Positions 9,455 through 15,580 of a DNA stretch of 64,000 nt are shown piece by piece. Both the position numbers and the translations under genes were made by a program. Numbering within the stretch: the stretch's first letter is position 1; each line of letters starts with the position of its first letter. The notes below the pieces were generated by a model. The model made no database searches, was not told the DNA's origin, and saw only the letters and a program-made list of their open reading frames with translations. Location of the stretch: NCBI RefSeq assembly GCF_014212355.1, contig NZ_JACKXD010000002.1, positions 186,001 to 250,000 on the forward strand, written 5' to 3'. The stretch is from Halobellus ruber (GTDB lineage: Archaea > Halobacteriota > Halobacteria > Halobacteriales > Haloferacaceae).

Positions 9455-9470
9455 CGGGGTCCGCGCGACG

Positions 9471-10160
9471 GTGTCAGTCCACGCCCGCATCCGCGCTGCC
9501 GCCGACGAGTCCACCTGGCTCCAGCGCTCGCTCCTGCTCGGACTCGTCCTCTCGATCGCGTGGAGTTCGTGGTCGGTCCCACCGACGGACCTGACTGCGC
9601 GCGTCGTCCGCGACGTCGTCGTGTTCCTCATCGCGCCGGCGACGCTCGCGATCACCCACGGCCGCCGGCTGGGCTACCGGATCGATCGGGTCGCGGTCCG
9701 CGACACCGTCCTGCTCGCGGCGTTCGTGCTTCCCTTCTACCTCGTCGGGTCGTCGCTGCCGAGTATCCGTGCGTACTACCCGATGTGGCAGACGACCACC
9801 GCCCTGGGGTCGTTCCTGCCGCACACCATCCAGCAGCTGGCGGTCGTCGTCGCGGCCGAAACCTACTATCGCGGGCTGCTCTGCGTCGGCGTCAGCGACG
9901 AGTTCGGGTTCAAGAGCGTCTTCATCAGCCCCGTCGTGTACGCCCTCCACCACGCCGGGAAGCCGCCGATCGAGCTCCTGCTTTCGGGACCGACCGACGT
10001 GCTGTTCGGCGCGGTCGACTACCACAGCGGCTCGATCCTCCCCTCGATCGTCGCTCACGGCCTGGGGCTGACGCTGCTGGACTGGCTCACGCTCCACGAC
10101 CCGCTGTTCCCGCCGTCGAAGGTCGTGTCGGCCCTGCGGTGGCTCCCGGTACCGCTGTGA
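9471..10160 (+). CDS. CPBP family intramembrane metalloprotease
   Basis: A 229-residue multi-TM protein with the three CPBP (CAAX protease and bacteriocin-processing) motifs: glutamates in VAAETYYRG near residue 130, His in YALHHAG near 157, and His in SIVAHGLG near 196. These residues form the glutamyl-type intramembrane protease site. Archaeal members are poorly characterised; substrates are unknown. Translation starts at GTG 9471, 16 nt after the DUF5789-like gene, suggesting cotranscription. Confidence 0.88.
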   Translation: MSVHARIRAAADESTWLQRSLLLGLVLSIAWSSWSVPPTDLTARVVRDVVVFLIAPATLAITHGRRLGYRIDRVAVRDTVLLAAFVLPFYLVGSSLPSIRAYYPMWQTTTALGSFLPHTIQQLAVVVAAETYYRGLLCVGVSDEFGFKSVFISPVVYALHHAGKPPIELLLSGPTDVLFGAVDYHSGSILPSIVAHGLGLTLLDWLTLHDPLFPPSKVVSALRWLPVPL

Positions 10161-10203
10161 CCGATCCCACACCCTTTGATGGGTCGGTGCATAGTGACCC
10201 CCG

Positions 10204-10659
10204 ATGACACTCCCTATCGATCCGGACGCGATCGCGGGCGGCGACATCGGCGAGGAACGCGCGACGCTCCGAATGGACTTCGAGGCGGCGGTCGAACACG
10301 TCCGCGAAGCCTTCCTCGACGCGGGGTTCGGCATCGCCACGGAGTTCTCGCCCTCGGAGCTGCTCAACGAGAAGGTAAACGCTGGACGTGACCCCTACTA
10401 CGTGCTCGGGGCGTGTAACCCGGAGATGGCGGATCGCGCGCTCGACGCCACGGACCGGCGTATCGGGAGCCTGTTCCCGTGTAACGTCGTGGTCTGGCAG
10501 GAGGAACCGGGCGTTCAGACGGTCTACCACGTGAGCATAATGCGCATCGCGCAGCTGCTCGGAGTGGTTGCCGACGAGGAGGCGATGGACGACATCGTCG
10601 CGGAGACGGGCGAACTGGTCGACGAGGCGTTCGGAAACCTGGAGGCGGCGTCGACGTGA
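10204..10659 (+). CDS. DUF302 domain protein
   Basis: A 151-residue soluble protein with a DUF302 fold: RMDFEAAVEHVREAFLDAGF, FSPSELLNEKVN, YYVLGACNPEMADRALDATD and LFPCNVVVWQEE. The family is a compact alpha/beta domain found in bacteria and archaea; its ligand is unknown, although it often occurs with sulfur or redox genes. The start ATG at 10204 sits after TGATGGGTCGGTGCATAGTG. It stands alone between the CPBP gene and a small opposite-strand ORF whose stop is 1 nt away. Confidence 0.85.
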   Translation: MTLPIDPDAIAGGDIGEERATLRMDFEAAVEHVREAFLDAGFGIATEFSPSELLNEKVNAGRDPYYVLGACNPEMADRALDATDRRIGSLFPCNVVVWQEEPGVQTVYHVSIMRIAQLLGVVADEEAMDDIVAETGELVDEAFGNLEAAST

Positions 10660-10660
10660 C

Positions 10661-10762
10661 TCAGGCGTCGTAGCCGCCCGGACGCGGCTCCCACAACCCG
10701 AGCTGCCGCATCGTCTCGTCCATCTGCGAGAAGTCGGCAGTCTCCCTCGTATGTGAGCTCAT
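10661..10762 (-). CDS. 33-residue small protein
   Basis: This small ORF encodes MSSHTRETADFSQMDETMRQ followed by LGLWEPRPGGYDA. It is compact, acidic and ends 1 nt from the convergent DUF302 stop. A good TATA-like element (AAGTATTTATT on the minus strand) lies 26 nt upstream of the ATG, the distance expected for a leaderless haloarchaeal mRNA. I do not recognise the family and no hydrophobic or Cys motif is present. The promoter is the main support; it could also be the tail of a decayed gene. Confidence 0.45.
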   Translation of the reverse strand: MSSHTRETADFSQMDETMRQLGLWEPRPGGYDA

Positions 10763-10787
10763 AGCACACAGATCGAAGCGCCTTGCG

Positions 10788-10795
10788 AATAAATA
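10788..10795 (-). promoter_or_regulatory. TATA box for the 33-residue ORF
   Basis: Plus-strand AATAAATA (minus TATTTATT) ends 26 nt upstream of the ATG at 10762. Spacing and sequence fit a haloarchaeal core promoter. Confidence 0.5.
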
Positions 10796-10819
10796 CTTTG
10801 TGCCGGTTAGGAACGACGA

Positions 10820-10858
10820 TACAGTGGTTATCACCTTCATACAACAACGACCACTGTA
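10820..10858. repeat. 9-bp perfect inverted repeat
   Basis: TACAGTGGT (10820-10828) and ACCACTGTA (10850-10858) are exact reverse complements separated by 21 nt. They lie between the divergent 33-residue ORF and the MBL gene, about 25 bp beyond the small ORF's TATA box, so they could be two half-sites for a regulator. An RNA stem with a 21-nt loop is the alternative. Confidence 0.55.
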
Positions 10859-10967
10859 ATCCGTGCATAATTATTAAAATACCTGCTTTTGTGAGCGGTT
10901 CGGGATCGGAGCCGTTCGATCGCTCGCCTCCGGAACACTTAGTCGGCCGCCCGTCGCAGGCAGGGGT

Positions 10968-11801
10968 ATGACCCGGAGCGATTGGGGCGAGTGGCTGCCG
11001 CGCGCCGTGGAATCGGCCGACCCCGACACCGTCGCGATCTGGTATCTCGGCTGTAACGGCTTCGTTCTGAAGGGGTCCGACGGAACGACCGTCGCCATCG
11101 ATCCCTACCTGGGCACGGGGGATCCGCCGCGGACGATCCGGATGATTCCAGTGCCGTTCGACCCCGCCGACGTCGACGAGATGGACGCCGTGTTCGCGAC
11201 GCACGAGCACACCGATCACACCCACGGACCCAGCCAGGCGCCGATCCTGGCGGGCACGGGCGCGCCGTTCTACGCCCCGGACGACTCGCTTGCGGTCGCG
11301 CTGGAAGAGGAAGCCTGGCCTGCGAACTACGACGTTGACGACGAACAGTTCGTCGAGGTCGCGGAAGGCGACGCCGTCGAGGTCGGCGAGTTCACCGTCC
11401 ACGTCGAGTTCTCACACGACCCGGACTCGACGCACCCGGTCTCGTACGTCTTCGAACACGACTCGGGAACGTTCTTCCACGGCGGCGACACGAAACCCCA
11501 CGCGGAGTTCGACGCCCTGGGGGATCAATACGACATCGACCTCGGCGTGTTGGCGTTCGGCGCGGTCGGCAACATCGACGACAAGGAGACGGGCGAACCG
11601 AAGCGGACGCGGTGGTACTCCACGGAGAACGGGATCGTCGAGGCCGCCTCGGCCCTCCGGATCGACCGGCTGCTCCCGAGCCACTGGGATATGTGGAAGG
11701 GCCTGACCGCGGACCCCAAAGTTCTGCATCACCACGCTCGAAGCTACGCGTATCCGCGGTCGCTGGAGATCGCGGAGATTGGGGATCGGGTCGATCTCTG
11801 A
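10968..11801 (+). CDS. MBL-fold metallohydrolase, UlaG-like
   Basis: A 277-residue soluble metallo-beta-lactamase-fold protein. Metal-binding motifs are THEHTDHTHGP near residue 84 (HxHxDH), FSHDPDSTHPVSY near 146, FHGGDTKPH near 166 and a late PSHWDMWKG. The layout (GCNGFVLKGSDGTTVAIDPYL) is that of UlaG-type lactonases and related archaeal hydrolases. The substrate is unknown. The ATG at 10968 follows a GGGGT purine run and an AT-rich stretch near 10865-10880. It is monocistronic, followed by a gene-poor 436-bp stretch. Confidence 0.85.
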   Translation: MTRSDWGEWLPRAVESADPDTVAIWYLGCNGFVLKGSDGTTVAIDPYLGTGDPPRTIRMIPVPFDPADVDEMDAVFATHEHTDHTHGPSQAPILAGTGAPFYAPDDSLAVALEEEAWPANYDVDDEQFVEVAEGDAVEVGEFTVHVEFSHDPDSTHPVSYVFEHDSGTFFHGGDTKPHAEFDALGDQYDIDLGVLAFGAVGNIDDKETGEPKRTRWYSTENGIVEAASALRIDRLLPSHWDMWKGLTADPKVLHHHARSYAYPRSLEIAEIGDRVDL

Positions 11802-12094
11802 GCGGCCGGATGAAGGCGGATCGCGACGCGGACTATGCGGGAGTGTTACCTGCGCGGATGCCCGTCCTCGAACCACGCAATGCGTGAAGCGTCGGGGAAA
11901 CGGCTCGGCCGCCTCCTGAGGCGATGATCCCTTGCCCGCGCCAGGGGTTGCCGGTGCCGGAGGCGATGGGGACGGGCAAGGTCACGGCGACGTTCGCGAG
12001 CGATCGAATAGCAACGGTAGCGCCGCTGGAGCAACGCATTCGGTTCGTTCGGACGACAGAGACATATTATCCACGGACGTTCTCAAGCTTCCCT
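11802..12094. other. gene-poor structured stretch before the operator array
   Basis: I see no convincing gene. A 57-codon frame on the plus strand (11924-12097) and a minus frame with an Arg-rich translation are both unsupported. The stretch contains a 9-bp perfect inverted repeat (CCTTGCCCG at 11930-11938, CGGGCAAGG at 11973-11981) enclosing a G-rich loop. The base composition and hairpin are reminiscent of the right ends of haloarchaeal IS200/IS605-type elements, but no TnpB motif is readable. Confidence 0.4.
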
Positions 12095-12149
12095 TGAACC
12101 GGTTCAGCGGGGCCCTGAACCCGTTCAGGCTCCCGCTGAACGTTTTCCG
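12095..12149. promoter_or_regulatory. three palindromic operator-like sites spaced exactly 21 bp
   Basis: TGAAC begins at 12095, 12116 and 12137. The first two sites are palindromes, TGAACCGGTTCA and TGAACCCGTTCA; the third is degenerate, TGAACGTTTTC. A further half-site GGTTCA lies at 12173. A 21-bp period is two helical turns, so proteins would sit on one face of the DNA. The array is 90-140 bp upstream of the exported-protein gene at 12238, suiting a cooperative repressor or activator. The binding protein is not identifiable here. Confidence 0.7.
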
Positions 12150-12191
12150 GCGGCCAAATACAATCAACCATAGGTTCAAATGGATGATCGT

Positions 12192-12226
12192 GTACGCCGG
12201 ACGGGAACGGTCCCGAATCGGCGTAC
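12192..12226 (+). promoter_or_regulatory. two-step hairpin just upstream of the exported-protein start
   Basis: GTACGCCG (12192-12199) pairs with CGGCGTAC (12219-12226), and inside it CGGGA (12202-12206) pairs with TCCCG (12211-12215). If transcribed it forms an 8+5 bp stem ending 11 nt before the ATG at 12238, where it could gate translation or stabilise the mRNA. As DNA it is an alternative operator. Confidence 0.5.
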
Positions 12227-12237
12227 CGTGATAAACT

Positions 12238-12927
12238 ATGCAACGACGAAAACTGCTAAGCCTGATGGGAGCACTGACGGCTGGCTCGGCAGCGACGTTT
12301 GGCACGGCTGCATCGACGACGTTCAACCTCAACGACCGGAAGGTCGGGGCGAACATCACGACCGACTCCAGTGGTGCCGTCGCGCTCACCGATCAAGGGA
12401 ATGCGGGTAACATCATCAACGAGACTGGCGGCGAGCTGGAGATCGACTTCGCCCAGGGACGCGCGACGGGTGTGAACGTCGGGAGCGTCGTGAGCGTCGG
12501 TGGTGCCAACCCGAACAATCCGAGCGCATCCGCATTTACCATCACTAACCAGACGACTGCCCCCATCGAACTCGACATTCAGTTCGAAGCCGGCACAAAT
12601 TACTCCGCTAACAGTGACGGCTCCGAACTCGTTTTCCGCTTCGATAATACGAACTTCTCGGTAGCCGGGAACAACAGGCCAAAGTACATCGCGGTCACTG
12701 CGGATTCAGTCGGGAATCCGTTTAACGGGAGCGAAGTCGTAAGCGACTTTGATAGTAGTGGTGACACGGGTTCGGTGTCGTACGACGCCCCATTCGGAGG
12801 CGATGACCAGAGTATCCCGGCCGGGGGGACGGTACTGGCTGCAATAACGGTTAACGCGGACGAACCAAGCTCGGATCCCAGCGAGAACCTCTCCGGAACG
12901 CTCGATCTCACCGCCACGCAGGTCTAA
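12238..12927 (+). CDS. exported beta-rich protein, probable SipW-type signal peptidase substrate (DUF1102-like)
   Basis: A 229-residue protein with a twin-Arg-containing N-terminus (MQRRKLLSLMGALTAGSAAT) leading to FGTAAST, then a beta-rich secreted domain with conserved-looking VGANITTDSSGAVALTD, GGELEIDFAQG and AFTITNQTTAPIELDIQFE. The pattern, a short leader followed by D..A.L.L and F.I.N..T.P.E, matches haloarchaeal DUF1102-like exported proteins that occur beside S26B (SipW) peptidases. It probably assembles at the surface or is secreted. It is followed by a second exported protein and the peptidase at 13411. Upstream are the operator array and the leader hairpin. Codon choice is less G+C-rich than in core genes, consistent with transfer. 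Confidence 0.7.
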   Translation: MQRRKLLSLMGALTAGSAATFGTAASTTFNLNDRKVGANITTDSSGAVALTDQGNAGNIINETGGELEIDFAQGRATGVNVGSVVSVGGANPNNPSASAFTITNQTTAPIELDIQFEAGTNYSANSDGSELVFRFDNTNFSVAGNNRPKYIAVTADSVGNPFNGSEVVSDFDSSGDTGSVSYDAPFGGDDQSIPAGGTVLAAITVNADEPSSDPSENLSGTLDLTATQV

Positions 12928-12982
12928 GCTGTACCCCGGAACCACGGTTGCGCCGGCGGGAGCGTGCTACGCACCCGAAACA

Positions 12983-12990
12983 ATCTTTAT
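12983..12990 (+). promoter_or_regulatory. TATA box for the 130-residue exported protein
   Basis: ATCTTTAT ends 23 nt before the TTG at 13014, a leaderless spacing. It supports an independent promoter inside the cassette and a TTG start. Confidence 0.5.
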
Positions 12991-13013
12991 CACCCGAACG
13001 AGCGAGCCAAAGA

Positions 13014-13406
13014 TTGAATCGTAGACAAATCGTATACCTGTGCGTGGCGCTCAGTGTAGTGGCCGCTACGGGGACCCACGCGTCATCGACAGCTACGGTA
13101 CACAGGCAAGCGGACGTCGATATAGTCGCGCAGGAACGGGGGCTGATCGCGCTGGATCAAACGGTCAGCGGGCACAACGCGACTACGAATACGGCTACCG
13201 TAGCCGTCACCGTAACCAATCAACGTGCGGTGCGAATCCGCCCTGTGCGGGTCGGGGTCGGCGATGATTCCGCGTCCACGACGGCGCTCGCGCCGGGAGA
13301 GACCGATACCGTCGCGTTCTCGAACGTGCGCTGTACCGAAACGATCCGAGCCGAAAGTACCTTAGACAGCGTGACCCTTCGGACTACCACGCCAGTCGCG
13401 TGTTGA
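13014..13406 (+). CDS. small exported protein of the signal-peptidase cassette
   Basis: Read from TTG 13014 the protein has 130 residues: MNRRQIVYLCVALSVVAATG, ending the leader near THASSTATVHR, then a beta-rich domain (DVDIVAQERGLIALDQTV, ATVAVTVTNQRAVRIRPVRV) with two Cys near the end (RCTETIR and a terminal VAC). The chosen start is set by the TATA box at 12983; an upstream ATG at 12948 in frame lies before that box and is unlikely. The domain resembles the 12238 product in style (a D/I/V-rich strand after the leader, then VTVTNQ), so it may be a second, minor substrate of the peptidase 4 nt downstream. I do not recognise a named family. Confidence 0.65.
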   Translation: MNRRQIVYLCVALSVVAATGTHASSTATVHRQADVDIVAQERGLIALDQTVSGHNATTNTATVAVTVTNQRAVRIRPVRVGVGDDSASTTALAPGETDTVAFSNVRCTETIRAESTLDSVTLRTTTPVAC

Positions 13407-13410
13407 TGAG

Positions 13411-14553
13411 ATGTTAGCCCGCGCCCGGAGGGCGGCCGGAACCGCAGCAGCCGGAGTGGTTCTACTCATAGCCGTTTCGACGGTACTCGGCGGAGCGTTC
13501 GGGGCCCCGATGGGGATTTCGTACGTCGAAACGGACAGTATGTCTCCGACGCTCCAACCGGGTGACGGATTCGTCCTGCTCCCCGACGAACTCGCTGGGG
13601 AACCGGAAGCCGGAGACGTCGTCGTATTCGAGGCCGAACGGATCGGCGGTGGTGGCCCGACCACACACCGTATCGTGAGGGAAACCGACCGTGGATACGT
13701 TACTAAAGGAGACAACAACGACGCCCCCGACCAAGCCGGGTTGGAACCCCCGGTACAGCGTCCACAGATCATCGGCCACGCGCTCCAGCTCCGAGGACGT
13801 ATGGTCGTCATCCCGTACGTAGGGGTGGTTGCACAGGCCGTGAACGACGGATTCGAAGCGCTTGAACGGGTTCTCGACGTCGTGTCGTGGCGACTCGGGG
13901 GCTCGCTTCCATCGTTCCGACTCAGCTACCTCGTTACGGTACTGTTCGCACTTCTCTTTCTCGGGGAATCGGTTCGAGGACGGTACCTCGGCGACCGGTA
14001 CGCAACCCGTGACCGTGACAGGAGTCGTCGGAGACAGAAACGCGAGCAAGACTCGTTTCACTCGGTGTTGCTGGCGTTAACTGCGATCGTGGTTCTGTTC
14101 GTGACGGCATCGATGGTCATTCCCGGAGGCCCCCAGCAGTACGACGTTGTCGCCTCCGGAGCAGGCACGCCAGCAGTCGTGCCCCCGGGTGAGGAGGTTG
14201 GATTTAATCACACTCTCGGCAACTCGAACGTGCTACCGATGACCGTGTTCCTGGACGACGGTGAAAACGTGACGCTCGGCAGGCAACGGGTCGAACTGGC
14301 TAGAGGTGACGCCGTGAACATCTCTGCCACGATGTCAGTACCCAACTCCGTCGGCTATCACCGGTTCTTTATTACTGAACACTGGTATCTCCCGGTTCTC
14401 CCCACCCGACTCCTCGCCGTCTTGTACGACGTTCACCCGTGGGCTCCGATCGTGGCTATCGACGGACTGATCGCACTCCCGTATTACGTTCTCGGTCGGT
14501 ACTTGCTGTTCCGCGGGCCGCCCAAGCGAGATCGCTCGCGAGATGCGGTTTGA
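13411..14553 (+). CDS. SipW-type (S26B) signal peptidase I with large C-terminal extension
   Basis: A 380-residue membrane protease. The N-terminal TM is followed by VETDSMSPTLQPGDGFVLL with the catalytic Ser near 43, DVVVFEAERI, TTHRIVRET with His near 85 replacing the Lys of classical Lep, and VTKGDNNDAPD; this Ser/His pattern is the ER/archaeal S26B type. After residue 165 there are further TM helices (LSYLVTVLFALLFLGES; SVLLALTAIVVLFVTASMVI), an extracytoplasmic beta domain and a final TM. Such extensions are not in minimal SipW. The gene begins 4 nt after the small exported gene, making a three-gene export cassette. Confidence 0.88.
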   Translation: MLARARRAAGTAAAGVVLLIAVSTVLGGAFGAPMGISYVETDSMSPTLQPGDGFVLLPDELAGEPEAGDVVVFEAERIGGGGPTTHRIVRETDRGYVTKGDNNDAPDQAGLEPPVQRPQIIGHALQLRGRMVVIPYVGVVAQAVNDGFEALERVLDVVSWRLGGSLPSFRLSYLVTVLFALLFLGESVRGRYLGDRYATRDRDRSRRRQKREQDSFHSVLLALTAIVVLFVTASMVIPGGPQQYDVVASGAGTPAVVPPGEEVGFNHTLGNSNVLPMTVFLDDGENVTLGRQRVELARGDAVNISATMSVPNSVGYHRFFITEHWYLPVLPTRLLAVLYDVHPWAPIVAIDGLIALPYYVLGRYLLFRGPPKRDRSRDAV

Positions 14554-14724
14554 ACCTATAAGCGGGGCAAAGATATCAAATGATATAAATAAGACGCCAC
14601 CGGCAGAGGTAATTAAAACGGATCTTGATGGATCAACCGCGAGTTGGCATTCTTTCACAGGGAGCATCGATGGTATACTAACCGATACGCTGCCGTGACG
14701 CCCCGCTGTCACTCGGCGGAAAAG
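14554..14724. other. gene-free A+T-richer stretch after the signal-peptidase gene
   Basis: I see no gene. Short A+T-rich tracts (GATATCAAATGATATAAATAAG) sit 20-45 nt after the peptidase stop and could end transcription. The right part (14701-14724) already resembles the sequence preceding the second tRNA-end repeat at 14861-14888 (CGCTG-C-CTCGGCGGAAAA). Confidence 0.5.
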
Positions 14725-15019
14725 GGCGTGACGGGACTCTCGTGAACGAAGTGAACGAGAGGTCGTCACGGGAGTGAGCGAAGCGGGCGGATGCGGTGGG
14801 ATTCGAACCATGGTCGCTCACTCCGTTCGCTCCCTGGTTCGGATCCCGCGTGTCGTTTTCACGCCTCGCTGCCGCTCGGCGGAAAACAGACGTGACGGGA
14901 CTCTCGCGAGTATCGCGAGCGAGAGGTCGTCACGGGAGTGGGCGAAGCGGGCGGACGTGATGGGATTCTCGTGAACGAAGTGAACGAGAGGTCGTCACGG
15001 GAGTGAGCGAAGCGAACGG
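14725..15019. repeat. tandem copies of tRNA-Arg 3'-end sequence joined to hairpin units
   Basis: Three related units of about 65 bp start at 14725, 14889 and 14954. Each opens with the tRNA 3'-end-like GACGTGACGGGA or GACGTGATGGGA, continues with a hairpin (CTCTCGTGAACGAAGTGAACGAGAG in units 1 and 3, CTCTCGCGAGTATCGCGAGCGAGAG in unit 2 with the same terminal stem), and closes with GTCGTCACGGGAGTG-GCGAAGCG. Unit 3 runs directly into the genuine tRNA, which begins GGACGTGACGGGATTC at 15018. These are duplicated tRNA acceptor/T-arm ends, as left by repeated site-specific integration or unequal recombination. Confidence 0.75.
14798..14847. repeat. T-arm-like inverted repeat
   Basis: GGGATTCGAACCA (14798-14810) and TGGTTCGGATCCC (14835-14847) are reverse complements at 12 of 13 positions. 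GGGATTCGAACC is the minus-strand form of a tRNA T-arm. It sits between tRNA-end units 1 and 2 and looks like a remnant of a second tRNA end. Confidence 0.6.
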
Positions 15020-15090
15020 ACGTGACGGGATTCGAACCCGTGCTCTAGGGGTTAGGAACCCCTCGCCCTGATCCACTAGGCCACACGTCC
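15017..15090 (-). tRNA. tRNA-Arg(CCU)
   Basis: The minus strand folds into a complete cloverleaf: acceptor GGACGTG/CACGTCC with discriminator G, D-stem GCCT/GGGC, anticodon stem AGGGG/CCCCT with loop TTCCTAA (anticodon CCT, reading AGG), variable AGAGC, and T-stem ACGGG/CCCGT with loop TTCGAAT. There is no intron and CCA is not encoded. Its 3' side abuts the repeat cluster, making it the likely integration target of the 11.8-15 kb segment. Confidence 0.95.
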
Positions 15091-15148
15091 GACCGGAGCG
15101 TGAGAAAAACGGCGACGTTGGAGGACCTACCGGGGAGGAGCGACGCGG

Positions 15149-15412
15149 TCAGTTCGTCTCGGTCGCGGTCGAAGTATCCGTGTCGGTCTCGGCGACCGTC
15201 TCGTCGTCATCGTCGCTCTCGCCTTCGATCTCGCTCAGTTCCTCCTCGATCTCCTCTCGGCCGCGCTTGAACTCGCCCATCGCCTGCCCCGTCGATCGGG
15301 CCAGCTTCGGGATCTTGTTGGCGCCGAACAGAAGCACCAGGATGAGCAAGACGACGAGCACTTCGGGGCCACCCGGCAGGCCCGGGAACAGTGGGGTGAT
15401 GGTTCCGAACAT
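15149..15412 (-). CDS. tatA: twin-arginine translocase subunit TatA
   Basis: An 87-residue protein from ATG 15412: short N-terminus, a single TM helix (GPEVLVVLLILVLLFGANKI), the FGANKIPKLARSTGQAMGEF hinge and amphipathic helix diagnostic of TatA/Hcf106, and an acidic tail. TatA forms the pore for folded proteins, the main export route in haloarchaea. A TATA element at 15438-15446 lies 26 nt upstream of this ATG, so it is preferred over the GTG four codons earlier. A Tat-type lipoprotein gene lies just upstream on the same strand. Confidence 0.95.
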   Translation of the reverse strand: MFGTITPLFPGLPGGPEVLVVLLILVLLFGANKIPKLARSTGQAMGEFKRGREEIEEELSEIEGESDDDDETVAETDTDTSTATETN

Positions 15413-15437
15413 CGCTACCAGCACCTAACCCAGTCGC

Positions 15438-15446
15438 GATTATAGG
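15438..15446 (-). promoter_or_regulatory. TATA box of tatA
   Basis: The minus strand reads CCTATAATCG with 26 nt to the ATG at 15412. This indicates an independent, leaderless tatA transcript. Confidence 0.6.
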
Positions 15447-15580
15447 CTTTTTGCCTTCGTGAACTCACGAGCGTCGCGGATCGACGGCCAGAGACGCCGG
15501 TCACGACGGGGGTCGGCTCCCGAACGCTCGAAGATGACGTACCCGCCAACGCTGTGCCGCATCCTGGCTACGCTCGCGTC

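Noticed and set aside
11924-12097. 57-codon plus-strand frame (MIPCPRQGLPVPEAMGTGKV...)
   Set aside because: It ends inside the first operator palindrome, has no promoter at leaderless distance and no recognisable motif. Its length is expected by chance in G+C-rich DNA.
14554-15016. Second complete tRNA gene at the T-arm inverted repeat
   Set aside because: Only the T-arm and 3'-end pieces are present; no anticodon or D arm can be folded.
14725-15019. CRISPR array
   Set aside because: The three units are about 65 bp, differ in length and contain tRNA-end sequence. There is no regular spacer and no cas gene.
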